Shown one piece after another: positions 26,538 through 35,009 of a DNA stretch of 64,000 nt (its first letter is position 1; each line of letters begins with the position of its first letter). The stretch is from contig NZ_CP075184.1 in assembly GCF_020510705.1 (NCBI RefSeq), positions 496,001 through 560,000 on the forward strand, given 5' to 3'. A program made the translations under genes and the position numbers. Origin of the DNA: Acidovorax radicis (GTDB lineage: Bacteria > Pseudomonadota > Gammaproteobacteria > Burkholderiales > Burkholderiaceae_C). The notes below the pieces were generated by a model. That model was not told the origin of the DNA, did not search any database, and worked only from the letters and a program-made list of their open reading frames with translations.

Positions 26538-27130
26538 GGCAGGCCGTGGCAGTGGCAACCACCGGCTCCGCCCGCCATATCCCTGGTTTCAACGCGCCCA
26601 GCGTGGGTTTTGAAGACCCGTTCGCCATGTTGCAGGCCTGTCACGAGCGGGTGCTGCGCACCCTGGCCTTGCTGGCCCGGTTGCGCGCGCATGTGCTGCA
26701 GCACGGGGCCGACGACGATGCCCGCCAGGCCGCGCGCGACGTGCTGCGCTATTTCGACATCGCAGCGCCGCTGCACCACCAGGACGAAGAACTGCATGTG
26801 TTTCCGTTGCTGCAGGCCGATGCGTCTGCCGATGTGCGGGCGCTGGTGTTGCGGCTGCAGCAAGACCATGTCTGCATGACCGCCGACTGGGCCGCAGCAC
26901 GCGCACCGCTGCAGGCGCTGGTGGAGCATGGACAGGATGCGGATGGCGCCACGCCGCTGTTTCGCTTTGGCCCGCAGGACGACGCAGCGCTGGACCGCTT
27001 TGTCTCCCGCTACGGCGACCACATCGCTGCAGAGGAGGGTATGGCCTACCCGGCAGCAATGCGGTTGCTGCCACCCGCCACCCTGGCGGCGATGGGGCGC
27101 GAGATGGCTGCGCGGCGGGTGGTGGGTTAG
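26534..27130 (+). CDS. Hemerythrin-domain (HHE) protein
   Basis: A 198-residue cytoplasmic protein with a hemerythrin-like four-helix bundle that binds a non-heme di-iron centre, a fold used for oxygen or nitric oxide binding and iron-sulfur repair. Candidate iron ligands are His in QACHERVLR, HHQDEELHVFP in the second helix, RLQQDHVCM, and DHIAAEEGMAYP in the last helix. The start is a GTG that overlaps the stop of the preceding gene (GTGA), which decides the start. Its place behind nnrS and a nitroreductase supports a nitrosative-stress role, similar in idea to YtfE, although it lacks the YtfE N-terminal domain. A repeat copy follows directly after the stop. Confidence 0.85.
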   Translation: MRQAVAVATTGSARHIPGFNAPSVGFEDPFAMLQACHERVLRTLALLARLRAHVLQHGADDDARQAARDVLRYFDIAAPLHHQDEELHVFPLLQADASADVRALVLRLQQDHVCMTADWAAARAPLQALVEHGQDADGATPLFRFGPQDDAALDRFVSRYGDHIAAEEGMAYPAAMRLLPPATLAAMGREMAARRVVG

Positions 27131-27131
27131 T

Positions 27132-27193
27132 GTGCTATTGATAAGATAGCTGCTTGCGCATTATGGATAAGCGCTAGAGGTCAATTTGGCCTG
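27132..27193. repeat. Dispersed stem-loop repeat, copy 4
   Basis: Shows GATAGCTGCTTGCGCATTAT, then GGATAAGCGCTAGAGGTCAA and TTTGGCC, a clear member in reverse orientation. It begins 2 bp after the hemerythrin stop. Confidence 0.8.
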
Positions 27194-27225
27194 ATTATCG
27201 ACCTGCCTTAGACGCCCTCTCTTCC

Positions 27226-27256
27226 CCACCCGTTCGGGCTCAGCCCGAACGGGTGG
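27226..27256. repeat. 31-bp perfect palindrome of the TTCGGGCTGAGCC repeat type
   Basis: Arms CCACCCGTTCGGGCT and AGCCCGAACGGGTGG are exact complements around a single C. It belongs with the TTCGggCTGAGCCtGTCGAA repeats common in betaproteobacteria and may act as a transcription stop after the anoxia block, though no T-tract follows. Confidence 0.8.
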
Positions 27257-27547
27257 AGTGGTTGGAGTGGTATCTGAGGCCAGTCACTAATCAGGCAATT
27301 TGGCTTGTGTTTTGCAGCCGCTGCGGTGTTTGCCGTTGAAGGATGATGCTGGGGGTATTGCGCGTACGCGCTTGCCCGTGGCGCCGCAGCCGCTTCCCTC
27401 TGGCGATGTCTGCCATGCCGCCTGGGCAAGGCCCGCCAAGACCGGCCCACAGTGGCCGGGCAGCAAGGGCGCGATACTTGGCGGGCCCGTTTTGCCGGCC
27501 TCTGCCCTGCGGCTTCTTTGTTGACCCCTGTTCCCGCTTCACAGCGC

Positions 27548-28612
27548 ATGCGCCTGACCTTCGCCCTTCGCACCGTCGCCACACTGGCCCTGGCCTGGGC
27601 GGCTGCCGCCACCTGTGTGGCATTGAAAACCCCCTTGCCCTGGATGATCGGCCCGCTGCTGGCCACGTCGCTGGTGTCGATAGCGGGCGGCCCCACCGAG
27701 AACTGGGGCCCGCTGCGCAACGCAGGGCAGTTGACCATTGGAGCCGCGCTGGGCCTGTACTTCACGCCCCAGGTGGTCGGGCTGATTGGCGGCCTGTGGT
27801 GGGCCATCGTGCTGGGCATTGTGTGGGCGCTGCTGCTGGGCTGGCTGTTTGGCGCCTGGCTGTACCGGGTGCATGCCCCGCGCATGCATGGTGTGCCTGC
27901 GCCCATGATGCGTGCGACCAGCTACTTTGCGGGGGCCATCGGTGCCGCGTCCGAGATGACCTTGTTGTCAGAGCGCGAGAACGCCCGCACCGACCTGGTG
28001 GCTGCCAGCCACAGCCTGCGCTTGCTCATCGTCACAGTGACCATCCCGTTTGCGCTGCAGTGGAGCGGCCTGCATGGGCTGGACATTTTGCCGCCCACGC
28101 TGCGGGTGGTGAACTGGCCTGGGCTGGCGCTGATGGTGCTGCTCGCCGGTGCCGGCGCGTTGCTGATGGACCGGCTGGGCCGCGCCAATCCCTGGTTCAT
28201 GGGCGCCATGCTGGTGTCCATGGGCATCACCATGGCGGGCTACAGCCTGTCCGCCGTGCCCCAGGCCCTGGTCAATGCCGCGCAGCTGGTGATCGGCGTG
28301 AGCCTGGGCGTGCGCTTTCGCAAGGAGTTCTTGCACACCGCGCCGCGCTGGCTGGCGTCGGTGGCCGTGGGCACGTTGGGCCTGATGGCCATCTGCGCGC
28401 TGTTCGCCGCGTTGCTGGCCTGGGCCACGGGCCTGCCCTGGGTCACGCTGCTGCTGGGCACATCACCTGGCGGCATTACCGAGATGGCCATCACGGCCAA
28501 GGTGCTGCAGCTGGGGGTGCCGGTCGTCACGGCGTTTCAGGTGTGCCGGTTGATTGCCGTGCTGATGCTGGTGGGCCCGCTGTACCGCAAAATCTACCCG
28601 CCGCCAGCGTAA
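27548..28612 (+). CDS. AbrB-family inner-membrane protein
   Basis: A 354-residue polytopic protein of the family Pfam calls AbrB, sometimes labelled putative ammonia monooxygenase in databases; it is not related to the Bacillus AbrB DNA-binding protein. About ten hydrophobic helices are visible and the protein is an internal duplication: PLPWMIGPLLATSLVSIAGG in the first half is echoed by RANPWFMGAMLVSMGITMAG in the second. The C-terminus contains TSPGGITEMAITAKVLQLGV, a hallmark of the family. I took the ATG at 27548; the frame is open to 27452 but the added residues are not membrane-like. Function is unknown; transport is likely from topology. Confidence 0.85.
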   Translation: MRLTFALRTVATLALAWAAAATCVALKTPLPWMIGPLLATSLVSIAGGPTENWGPLRNAGQLTIGAALGLYFTPQVVGLIGGLWWAIVLGIVWALLLGWLFGAWLYRVHAPRMHGVPAPMMRATSYFAGAIGAASEMTLLSERENARTDLVAASHSLRLLIVTVTIPFALQWSGLHGLDILPPTLRVVNWPGLALMVLLAGAGALLMDRLGRANPWFMGAMLVSMGITMAGYSLSAVPQALVNAAQLVIGVSLGVRFRKEFLHTAPRWLASVAVGTLGLMAICALFAALLAWATGLPWVTLLLGTSPGGITEMAITAKVLQLGVPVVTAFQVCRLIAVLMLVGPLYRKIYPPPA

Positions 28613-28674
28613 ATAGAGACCGCTGCACGCTGCAACTGGCGCGCCCGGGGCGAGTGACAACAAGCAAGAACAAG

Positions 28675-28740
28675 CAAGGGCCGCCCCGCAGCGAGGTCGT
28701 CGTCCCCCTGGGGGGAGGCGCGCAGCGCCTCAGGGGGTTG
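28675..28740. repeat. CCCCCTGAG/CGCCTTCCCCC dispersed repeat, reverse orientation
   Basis: Reads GCAAGGGCCGCCCCGCAGCG, then GTCGTCGTCCCCCTGGGGGG and CGCCTCAGGGGGTTG, the complement of the copies at 18174 and 50302. It ends next to the stop of the DUF3567 gene. Confidence 0.75.
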
Positions 28741-29040
28741 TTAATGCACCACCACCGGGTTTTGTGCCAGGCCCGCATAGCGGTCGAGCGCGTCTTCCAC
28801 TTCTTCCTGGGTCGGGGTGTCGCGCTGCCAGGCCAGGATCTGCTCCTGGAACATCTCGGCCCATGAGCCGTCCAGATACACCTCTTTGCCCGATCGTTTG
28901 TCCACGATTTCAAAACCGTGGCGCGCAAGCTGGGGGATGGCAGGCGCCATGTCGTTCAGCGCCTGGGTGCTTTTTTTCTCCACGGCGTCGGGCAGCATGT
29001 GGACCACCACGAAAGATTCTGAGTCGTAGAGCATGTGCAT
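28741..29040 (-). CDS. DUF3567-family small protein
   Basis: A 99-residue cytoplasmic protein typical of Burkholderiales, starting MHMLYDSESFVVVHM and containing RHGFEIVDKRSGKEVYLDG and a helical C-terminus. No enzymatic motif, signal peptide or membrane segment is present. I chose the ATG at 29040 because an AAGGGG site lies just before it and the family begins with MQMLYDS-like residues; the frame continues upstream to 29133 without similarity. Function is unknown. The high conservation within the order suggests a housekeeping or regulatory role. It is convergent with the AbrB-type gene across a repeat. Confidence 0.85.
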   Translation of the reverse strand: MHMLYDSESFVVVHMLPDAVEKKSTQALNDMAPAIPQLARHGFEIVDKRSGKEVYLDGSWAEMFQEQILAWQRDTPTQEEVEDALDRYAGLAQNPVVVH

Positions 29041-29361
29041 CGTGTTCCCCTTGTCGATATAGATGTCAGATGACAGCGGGTGGACAGAGTTCAAGACCCG
29101 AGTGACGGGCACCGGGTGATGACTCTGCTGCATTGCAGTATTTCACGAAAAACCAGGGGCGCCGGGTTGCAAGGGCTTTTTTGCCCAGGCGGTGCGTTGG
29201 CGCCACATGGATGCGAACCGGTGAGCACGGTGGCCTTTTGGGTGGCGTCCTGCCTGCAAGTACGCCCAGGCGGCAATAAAGAAAGCGCCTGGATGGCATG
29301 GAACGCCATCGAAACCAGCCAAAGCCATGGAAGCCGCTCCGCGACTTAGAAAGAACAGGTT
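29041..29361. other. 321-bp intergenic region
   Basis: No gene, repeat or RNA recognised. The part nearest 29040 must hold the promoter and ribosome-binding site of the DUF3567 gene; a short CTGCAATGCAG palindrome near 29131-29141 is the only symmetrical element I noticed. Confidence 0.5.
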
Positions 29362-30582
29362 TTAGGGCGCGCTGCTGCCGCGCAGGCGCAGGTCGGCAAA
29401 GTCTCCATTGGCCTGGGTGAGTTTGATGCGCACCGGCAGGTAGCCCAGTGCGGGGGCCACCCACAGCTCGGCCTTTTGGTCGTAGTCGCGCCGGGGCAGG
29501 CGCTGCAGCTTGAGGGTGGGCGTGCTGCCCGCTGGCAATTCCAGCGTTTCGGGGCCTTCGACGGTAAAGGTCCAGCGGTCGGCGCTGCGGGCACTCACCG
29601 TGGTCAGCGTGATCTGGGTGCCCGGCGTAAACCGCTCGGGGTCGCCGGCCAGCAAGGCGCCCAGCTGGATGAAGATGCTCAGGCGGTCTTGTGCGCCTGG
29701 GCCCACGGCGGCCTCGGGGGTGTTGGCGCTGAAGGTGACGCGGCCCTTGGCCTGGTCGAAATGCGCGGCCTGCTCGCTGCGCGCACGGTCTGAGAAGCGC
29801 TCGGGCGCCAGGCCTTGGGGGGTGATCTGGCCCACGCTTTTTTGGCTGCGCGATCCCAGCAAGAACAGGCTGACTTCCTGGCGGGCCTCGTAGTGGCTGC
29901 CGTCGTGTTGCCACAGCAGCTCGGCCCGGGCGCTGTAGCTGAGCTTTTTGGCCTGCCCACTCACGTCATACGCCAGCCGCGTGGGTGCAGGAAGGCGCAC
30001 GGGTGGCGGTGTGGTGCTGGCGCCCTGGCCCGCGTGGGCGCTGGCTGCGCCGGGCGGGCTGATGTCCACGCCTGCCCCGGTGGGGGTGTCGTCGGGGGGC
30101 GCGTTGGCTGGTGCCGATGCGGGCGCTGCCGCAGGCAACGTGCCGGTGTCGCCGGGCGCGCTCGGCGATCCCGCCGTGGTTGCATCGGCGACCTCCGTGT
30201 TGCCGTTGCCGGGGGGGCTTGTGGCGTCGGCGGGCTGGTCCGTGGCCCTGGCCTGGTCGATGGCAGGCTCGGGCGGGGGCTCTGCCGTGGGGGGCGATGG
30301 CTGCGCGACCTCGGCAGGGTTCTGGGGCCGGGGGGCTTTGCGTGCGGGGCCCTTGGGCTTGGGTTTGGGCGCGCGGGCGGCGGGCGGTGTGGCCTTGTCT
30401 GGGGGCGCGGGCGCCGTGCCCACCGGTGCGGGTGGCGACGGGGGAGGGATGCTGCGGGTGCTGAATGCCCGGGTGGCGCTCGGCGAGCGCGGCGTGTCCC
30501 ACGCCAGGGGCACGCCGTGCAGCACCAGCCAGTGCAGGGCCAGCACCAGCGCGGTGATGAAGAACAGGGCGCGCCGGGGCAT
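29362..30582 (-). CDS. DUF3108 protein with N-terminal membrane anchor and Pro/Ala linker
   Basis: A 406-residue envelope protein. It starts with a basic residue pair and one hydrophobic helix (about 5-22, LFFITALVLALHWLVLHG), then a long Pro/Ala/Lys-rich low-complexity region (about 40-170) reminiscent of TonB-like spanning segments, then a folded DUF3108 domain from about 175 (RLAYDVSGQAKKLSYSARAE) to the end. DUF3108 proteins are thought to be periplasmic and beta-rich; their role is unknown. The ATG at 30582 has a GGGAGG site; the frame upstream lies within the IclR gene and was rejected. It follows the IclR gene by 22 bp on the same strand. Confidence 0.83.
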   Translation of the reverse strand: MPRRALFFITALVLALHWLVLHGVPLAWDTPRSPSATRAFSTRSIPPPSPPAPVGTAPAPPDKATPPAARAPKPKPKGPARKAPRPQNPAEVAQPSPPTAEPPPEPAIDQARATDQPADATSPPGNGNTEVADATTAGSPSAPGDTGTLPAAAPASAPANAPPDDTPTGAGVDISPPGAASAHAGQGASTTPPPVRLPAPTRLAYDVSGQAKKLSYSARAELLWQHDGSHYEARQEVSLFLLGSRSQKSVGQITPQGLAPERFSDRARSEQAAHFDQAKGRVTFSANTPEAAVGPGAQDRLSIFIQLGALLAGDPERFTPGTQITLTTVSARSADRWTFTVEGPETLELPAGSTPTLKLQRLPRRDYDQKAELWVAPALGYLPVRIKLTQANGDFADLRLRGSSAP

Positions 30583-30604
30583 CAATGCCTCCCGCGGGTT
30601 GTGG

Positions 30605-31393
30605 TCATGGGCTGCCCGCGCCCAGGTCGCTCGACAGCTGGGCGGCGGCAGCGCGCAACGGGGCGTCGATGGCGCCGTTCCACTCGGGGTCGAACGTGGC
30701 GATCGAGCCCAGCGTGGTGATGCCCAGCACCAGGTGGCCGTCCGCATCGAACACGGGCGCGCAGAACGCCACGATGCCCGGCAGCAGGGTGTCGACCACA
30801 CGGGCCGCGCCACGCTTGCGCACATCGGCCAGCAGGGCGTTCACCTCGGTCAGGGTGGCGGGCAGGTCGGTGCGCCGCATCTTGACGGCGCGGGCCAGCT
30901 CGTCCTTGAGCAGTGGCGCCACCACGTCAGGCGCCATGTGCGCGGCAAAACAGCGCCCCGTGGCGGATGACAGCAACGGCATCACGTCGCCCAGCCGCAG
31001 GTTGGCGGTGACGGCCTGGGTCGATTCCTCCCAGTGCACGATGGTAGGGCCGTGGTTGCCCCACACCGCCAGCGCCAGGGTGTGGCCGATGGCCTCCATC
31101 AGCGCGGGCATGCGCTCGCGCGCCAGGCGCATGGCATCGAGCCGCGCTAGCGACGCCAGCCCCAGCTTGAGCGCGGCGGGCCCCAGGTCGTAGCGTGCCG
31201 TGCGCGGGTCTTGTGTGACCAGGCCCAGGCGCTGAAAACTCACCAGATACCGGTGTGCCTTGGCGGCGCTCATGCCGGCCGACGCAGCCACATCCTTGAG
31301 CATCAGCGGGCCGCGTGCGCGGGTCAGCCCCTCCAGCAAGGCAAACCCGACCTCCACGGACTGGATACCCGCACGTTCTTTGTCCATGTGCAC
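30605..31393 (-). CDS. IclR-family transcriptional regulator
   Basis: A 262-residue regulator with an N-terminal winged helix-turn-helix (about residues 10-70: SVEVGFALLEGLTRARGPLM, then SAAKAHRYLVSFQRLGLV) and a C-terminal GAF-like effector domain (from about 85). IclR regulators usually control adjacent catabolic genes for small organic acids or aromatics. It is divergent from the fumarylacetoacetate hydrolase-family gene over a 109-bp AT-rich intergenic stretch containing TTTAGTTAAA, a short palindrome. A second in-frame ATG at 31387 is an equally good start. The likely target is the FAH-family gene and the Bug receptor behind it. Confidence 0.92.
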   Translation of the reverse strand: MHMDKERAGIQSVEVGFALLEGLTRARGPLMLKDVAASAGMSAAKAHRYLVSFQRLGLVTQDPRTARYDLGPAALKLGLASLARLDAMRLARERMPALMEAIGHTLALAVWGNHGPTIVHWEESTQAVTANLRLGDVMPLLSSATGRCFAAHMAPDVVAPLLKDELARAVKMRRTDLPATLTEVNALLADVRKRGAARVVDTLLPGIVAFCAPVFDADGHLVLGITTLGSIATFDPEWNGAIDAPLRAAAAQLSSDLGAGSP

Positions 31394-31502
31394 TAAAATT
31401 CTGCAGTTTTGTTTAGTTAAATCAATTTACCAAAGCGTAATTTCCACTAAGGGTGCCCCTTCCCTTATTCCCCATCACACCGGAGACAAAGGTCCTGCCA
31501 CC

Positions 31503-32516
31503 ATGAAACTCGCTACCTACAAAGACGGCTCGCGCGACGGCCAACTCGTTGTTGTTTCTCGCGACTTGGGCACGGCCCATTATGCGACCGGCATTGCCAG
31601 CAAGCTGCAGCAGGTGCTGGACGACTGGGGCTTCCTCTCGCCCCAGCTGCAGGACCTGTACGACCAGCTCAACAGCGGCCGCGCGCGCCATGCTTTCCCG
31701 TTTGACCCTGCCCAGTGCATGGCCCCGCTGCCGCGCGCCTACCAGTGGGCTGATGGCTCCGCCTACATCAACCACGTCGAACTGGTGCGAAAAGCGCGCA
31801 ACTCCGAGGTGCCCGAGAGCTTTTACACCGACCCGCTGATGTACCAGGGTGGCAGCGATGACTTCATTGGCCCCTGCGACGACGTGGTGGTGCCTAGCGA
31901 ATCCATGGGCATCGACTTCGAGGCCGAAATCGCCGTCATCACCGGCGACGTGAAGATGGGCACCAACGCCGACCAGGCGCTGGACGGCATTCGCCTGGTG
32001 ATGATTGCCAACGACGTGAGTCTGCGCAACCTGATCCCCGCCGAGCTGGCCAAGGGCTTTGGTTTCTTCCAAGCTAAGCCCGCCACAGCCTTCGGCCCCG
32101 TGGCTGTGACGCTGGACGAGCTGGGCGACGCCTGGGACCATGGCCGCGTCAACCTCACCGTGCAGTCCACCTGGAACGGCCGCAAGGTCGGCATGTGCGA
32201 CGCGGGCCCCGAGATGACCTTTCACTTTGGCCAGCTCATCGCCCACGTGGCCAAGACGCGCAACCTGCGCGCCGGTTCCATCATCGGCAGCGGCACGGTC
32301 AGCAACAAGGGCATCACCGATGCCAACGGCCGCACCGAATGGCCCAAGGGCTATAGCTGCATTGCCGAAAAGCGCTGCATCGAAACCATCCAGGACGGCA
32401 AACCCAGCACGGACTTCATGAAGTTTGGCGACACCATCCGCATCGAGGTCAAGGGCAAGGACGGCGCGAGCATCTTTGGCGCCATCGATCAAGCGATTGC
32501 AGCACCCGAAGCCTGA
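31503..32516 (+). CDS. Fumarylacetoacetate hydrolase-family protein
   Basis: A 337-residue hydrolase or decarboxylase of the FAH superfamily, probably acting on a beta-diketo or oxo-acid from aromatic compound breakdown. The metal-binding core is visible as GIDFEAEIAVITGDV with two acidic ligands, plus DVSLRNLIPAE and GSGTVSNKG in the conserved C-terminal barrel. It has an N-terminal extension with YQWADGSAYINHVELVRKAR before the core, as in the longer branch near true fumarylacetoacetase, but is shorter than the 420-residue eukaryotic-type enzyme. Divergent from an IclR regulator. The following Bug-type receptor was its neighbour before an IS5 element inserted between them. Confidence 0.88.
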   Translation: MKLATYKDGSRDGQLVVVSRDLGTAHYATGIASKLQQVLDDWGFLSPQLQDLYDQLNSGRARHAFPFDPAQCMAPLPRAYQWADGSAYINHVELVRKARNSEVPESFYTDPLMYQGGSDDFIGPCDDVVVPSESMGIDFEAEIAVITGDVKMGTNADQALDGIRLVMIANDVSLRNLIPAELAKGFGFFQAKPATAFGPVAVTLDELGDAWDHGRVNLTVQSTWNGRKVGMCDAGPEMTFHFGQLIAHVAKTRNLRAGSIIGSGTVSNKGITDANGRTEWPKGYSCIAEKRCIETIQDGKPSTDFMKFGDTIRIEVKGKDGASIFGAIDQAIAAPEA

Positions 32517-32582
32517 GCCTTGCCGGGTCGCTGAGCCTGAGCCGTGCGGAGGCCGCCCGCCATAAAACCTGCCCACTCCTTC

Positions 32583-32610
32583 CCACCCGTTCGGGCTGAG
32601 CCCGTCGAAG
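32583..32610. repeat. TTCGGGCTGAGCCCGTCGAA-type repeat
   Basis: CCACCCGTTCGGGCTGAGCC then CGTCGAAG, an imperfect palindrome of the same class as 27226-27256, lying after the FAH-family gene. Confidence 0.7.
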
Positions 32611-32667
32611 TCTGGGCGCTGCAGGGGCGCGGGCTTCGGCTGGCACCACGCGTGAAGGCGCATGGAC

Positions 32668-32697
32668 AGTAAAAATACAAGCAAAAACAGGCTCTAG
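32668..32697. repeat. Left half of dispersed stem-loop repeat, copy 5, cut by IS5
   Basis: The flank GCAAAAACAGGCTCTAG matches the outer part of the repeat up to the CTAG where the insertion sequence begins; the right half continues at 33883. Confidence 0.65.
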
Positions 32698-33882
32698 GGA
32701 AATCCTGCAAAACCTCGTGGTCAGTCTGATAGACCCCGGCCAGTCATGGCATCCTCGCAAGCCATGAAGCAAAGCAGCCTTGACCTGAACCTGAGCACCA
32801 AGAAGACCCGCAAACAGGAACTGCTGGCCCAGATGGATCGGGTGGTTCCCTGGGCTGCATTGCTCGATGTCATTGCCCCGTATTACCCCGAGGGCAAGAA
32901 CGGCCGCCCACCCTTTGCCCTGGAGACCATGCTGCGCATCCACTGCATGCAGCAGTGGTTTACCTTGTCGGATCTGGCGATGGAGGAAGCCCTCTTTGAC
33001 ACCCCGATCTACCGGGATTTTGCAGGGCTTGATGCCCATGGACGAATGCCTGACGAGAGCACCATTTTGAGGTTTCGCCACCGGCTGGAGAAGCACAAGC
33101 TGGCCGAGCAGATTCTGGCCACCGTCAACGAACTGCTGGCAGCGCAGGGCTTGCTGCTCAAGGCGGGCACTGCGGTAGACGCCACGTTGATCGCAGCGCC
33201 CAGCTCTACCAAGAACAAGGACAGAAAGCGCGATCCAGAGATGCACTCAAGCCAAAAGGGCAATGAATGGCACTTTGGCATGAAGGCCCACATTGGCGTG
33301 GACGCGGACTCAGGACTGGTGCACACCGTCATCGGAACCTCGGGCAACGTGGCCGACGTTGTAGAAGGCAACAGCTTGCTGCACGGGCAAGAAAAAGACG
33401 GGTTTGGTGACGCGGGCTATCAAGGCGTTCACAAGCGCCCGGATGCCAGGGCGGGCGTGACGTGGCACATAGCGATGCGCCCGGGCAAGCGCAAAGAGCT
33501 GGACAAAGAGCACAACCTCGTTGACGCGCTCATAGACCAGATGGAGAAGATCAAGGCAAGCATCCGGGCCAAGGTGGAGCATCCCTTTAGGGTGATCAAG
33601 CGGCAGTTTGGATATGTGAAGGTGCGCTACCGGGGATTGAAGAAGAACACACTGCAGCTCAAGACGCTGTTTGCGCTGTCCAACCTGTGGATGGTGCGCC
33701 ACCAATTGCTGGGGGCGCAGGCATGAGTGCGTCCGCAAACAGCCGTGCAGCCGCAGCGGCTGCGCAAGCGGCCCCCACAAGGGGCACCAAACAAGACGGA
33801 ACCGCAGGAAAGACGGTCTCCATTGCGCCAGCTGAAAAACTCAGTCTCGTAGCACGCGCGAAACCGAGTTGTTCAGAACATC
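32698..33882 (+). mobile_element. IS5-family insertion sequence, complete, CTAG target duplication
   Basis: About 1185 bp. The left end starts GGAAATCCTGCAAAAC and the right end, read inward, GGATGTTCTGAACAAC, giving imperfect terminal inverted repeats. CTAG stands on both sides (32694-32697 and 33883-33886), the 4-bp duplication typical of IS5. It carries one full transposase gene. Removing the element and one CTAG restores a continuous copy of the dispersed stem-loop repeat. Confidence 0.88.
32746..33726 (+). CDS. IS5-family DDE transposase
   Basis: A 326-residue transposase, full length for the IS5 group. The catalytic triad is apparent as Asp145 in GTAVDATL, Asp222 in FGDAGYQG and Glu278 in KVEHPFRVIKRQFGY, the last with the Y/F-R-x6-K signature region of IS4/IS5 enzymes. 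The N-terminal LNLSTKKTRKQELLAQMD and MEEALFDTPIYRDFAGL are usual for the group. An in-frame ATG at 32764 (MKQSSLDLNL) may be the true start. No frameshift or stop interrupts it, so the element may still be mobile. Confidence 0.95.
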   Translation: MASSQAMKQSSLDLNLSTKKTRKQELLAQMDRVVPWAALLDVIAPYYPEGKNGRPPFALETMLRIHCMQQWFTLSDLAMEEALFDTPIYRDFAGLDAHGRMPDESTILRFRHRLEKHKLAEQILATVNELLAAQGLLLKAGTAVDATLIAAPSSTKNKDRKRDPEMHSSQKGNEWHFGMKAHIGVDADSGLVHTVIGTSGNVADVVEGNSLLHGQEKDGFGDAGYQGVHKRPDARAGVTWHIAMRPGKRKELDKEHNLVDALIDQMEKIKASIRAKVEHPFRVIKRQFGYVKVRYRGLKKNTLQLKTLFALSNLWMVRHQLLGAQA

Positions 33883-33930
33883 CCTAGCGCTTATGGGATA
33901 AGCGCTAGCAGCTATTAATTCAATAGTTCC
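33883..33930. repeat. Right half of dispersed stem-loop repeat, copy 5
   Basis: CTAGCGCTTAT and ATAAGCGCTAG form a perfect 11-bp stem with a GGG loop at 33883-33907, followed by CAGCTATTAATTCAATAG. It is the best-preserved stem in the window and abuts the IS5 right end. Confidence 0.88.
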
Positions 33931-33947
33931 ACATAGGAGACAACCCC

Positions 33948-34925
33948 ATGCAACGCCGTACTCTCTTGTCCGCCCTGGCCGCCGCAGGCGCCACTACCGC
34001 CGCGCCCTGGGCTGCGGCCCAATCCACCTGGCCCGACCAGCCCCTGCGCTGGGTGGTGCCTTACCCAGCCGGTGGCGGCACCGACGTGCTGGCGCGCACC
34101 GTGGCAGAGGCCATGCGCCAGACGCTGGGCCAGCAGATCGTGGTGGACAACCGCCCCGGCGCGTCCACCAACATCGGCGCGCAGATGGTTGCCACGGCCA
34201 AGCCCGACGGCAACACCTTCATGTCGGCTGACAACGCCGTGCTGGCCTTCAACGAACACCTGTTCACCAAGCTGCCGTTCAACCCCGAGAAAGACTTCAC
34301 CTACGTGGGCGGCATCAGCCGTTTTCCGCTGGCGCTGGTGGTGAACCCCGCGTTTGAAGCCAAGACGGTGAAGGAATTCCTCGCCTACGCGCGCGCCAAC
34401 CCCGGCAAGCTCAATTACGCATCGCCCGGCAACGGGTCGCCGCACAACCTGGCGATGGAGATGTTCAAGAACCGCACCAAGACCTTCCTCACGCACATTC
34501 CTTACCGGGGCGCGGCGCCCGCGCTGCAGGACGTGATGGGTGGCCAGGTGCCCTGCATGTTCCTGGACCTGGCGGCGGGCCTGCCCGTCATCCAGTCCGG
34601 CAAGGTGCGGGCGCTGGCCATTGGCTCGGCCAAGCGCGTGGCAGCGTTGCCCAATGTGCCCACACTGGCGGAAGCCGGTGTGCCCAACACCGAGGTGTTC
34701 GCATTCCAGGGCATCCTGGCTCCGGCAGGCCTGCCATCCGCCATCACGACACGCCTGAACAGCGACCTGAACAAGGCCCTGGTCAACCCCGCCGTGGTCA
34801 AGCGCATGAACGACTTTGGCATGGAGGCGCTGCCGGGTACGCCCGAGCAGTTCCGCGCCATGGCGCGTGCCGAGTCCAAGCGCTGGGGCGAGATCATCAA
34901 GGCGGCAGGCGTAAAGCTGGACTGA
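33948..34925 (+). CDS. Bug-family tripartite tricarboxylate receptor (periplasmic)
   Basis: A 325-residue periplasmic solute-binding protein of the Bug/TctC family, which bind carboxylated or aromatic ligands. An export signal is visible (MQRRTLLSALAAAGATTAAP, ending near WAAAQ). The mature part shows the family start WPDQPLRWVVPYPAGGGTD, the two-residue ligand loop region GASTNIGAQMVA, and the conserved FLTHIPYRGAAPALQDVMGG. No TctA/TctB membrane partners are nearby, as is common for the many orphan Bug proteins of Burkholderiales, some of which serve as sensors. It lies behind the FAH-family gene and probably formed one operon with it before the IS5 insertion. Confidence 0.92.
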   Translation: MQRRTLLSALAAAGATTAAPWAAAQSTWPDQPLRWVVPYPAGGGTDVLARTVAEAMRQTLGQQIVVDNRPGASTNIGAQMVATAKPDGNTFMSADNAVLAFNEHLFTKLPFNPEKDFTYVGGISRFPLALVVNPAFEAKTVKEFLAYARANPGKLNYASPGNGSPHNLAMEMFKNRTKTFLTHIPYRGAAPALQDVMGGQVPCMFLDLAAGLPVIQSGKVRALAIGSAKRVAALPNVPTLAEAGVPNTEVFAFQGILAPAGLPSAITTRLNSDLNKALVNPAVVKRMNDFGMEALPGTPEQFRAMARAESKRWGEIIKAAGVKLD

Positions 34926-35009
34926 TCCCGCAGCCCTCGGTGCATGGAGTGGTGCATCGGGTGGCTTGGCCTTGCCGGGCCTCGCCACTCCTCAGCCGTG
35001 CAGGCCCGT

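Larger units (their letters stand above)
27131..27547. other. 417-bp intergenic region with two repeat families
   Basis: Holds a dispersed stem-loop repeat (27132-27193) and a 31-bp palindrome (27226-27256). The remaining 290 bp up to the AbrB-type gene show no gene, promoter or RNA that I can recognise. Confidence 0.6.
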
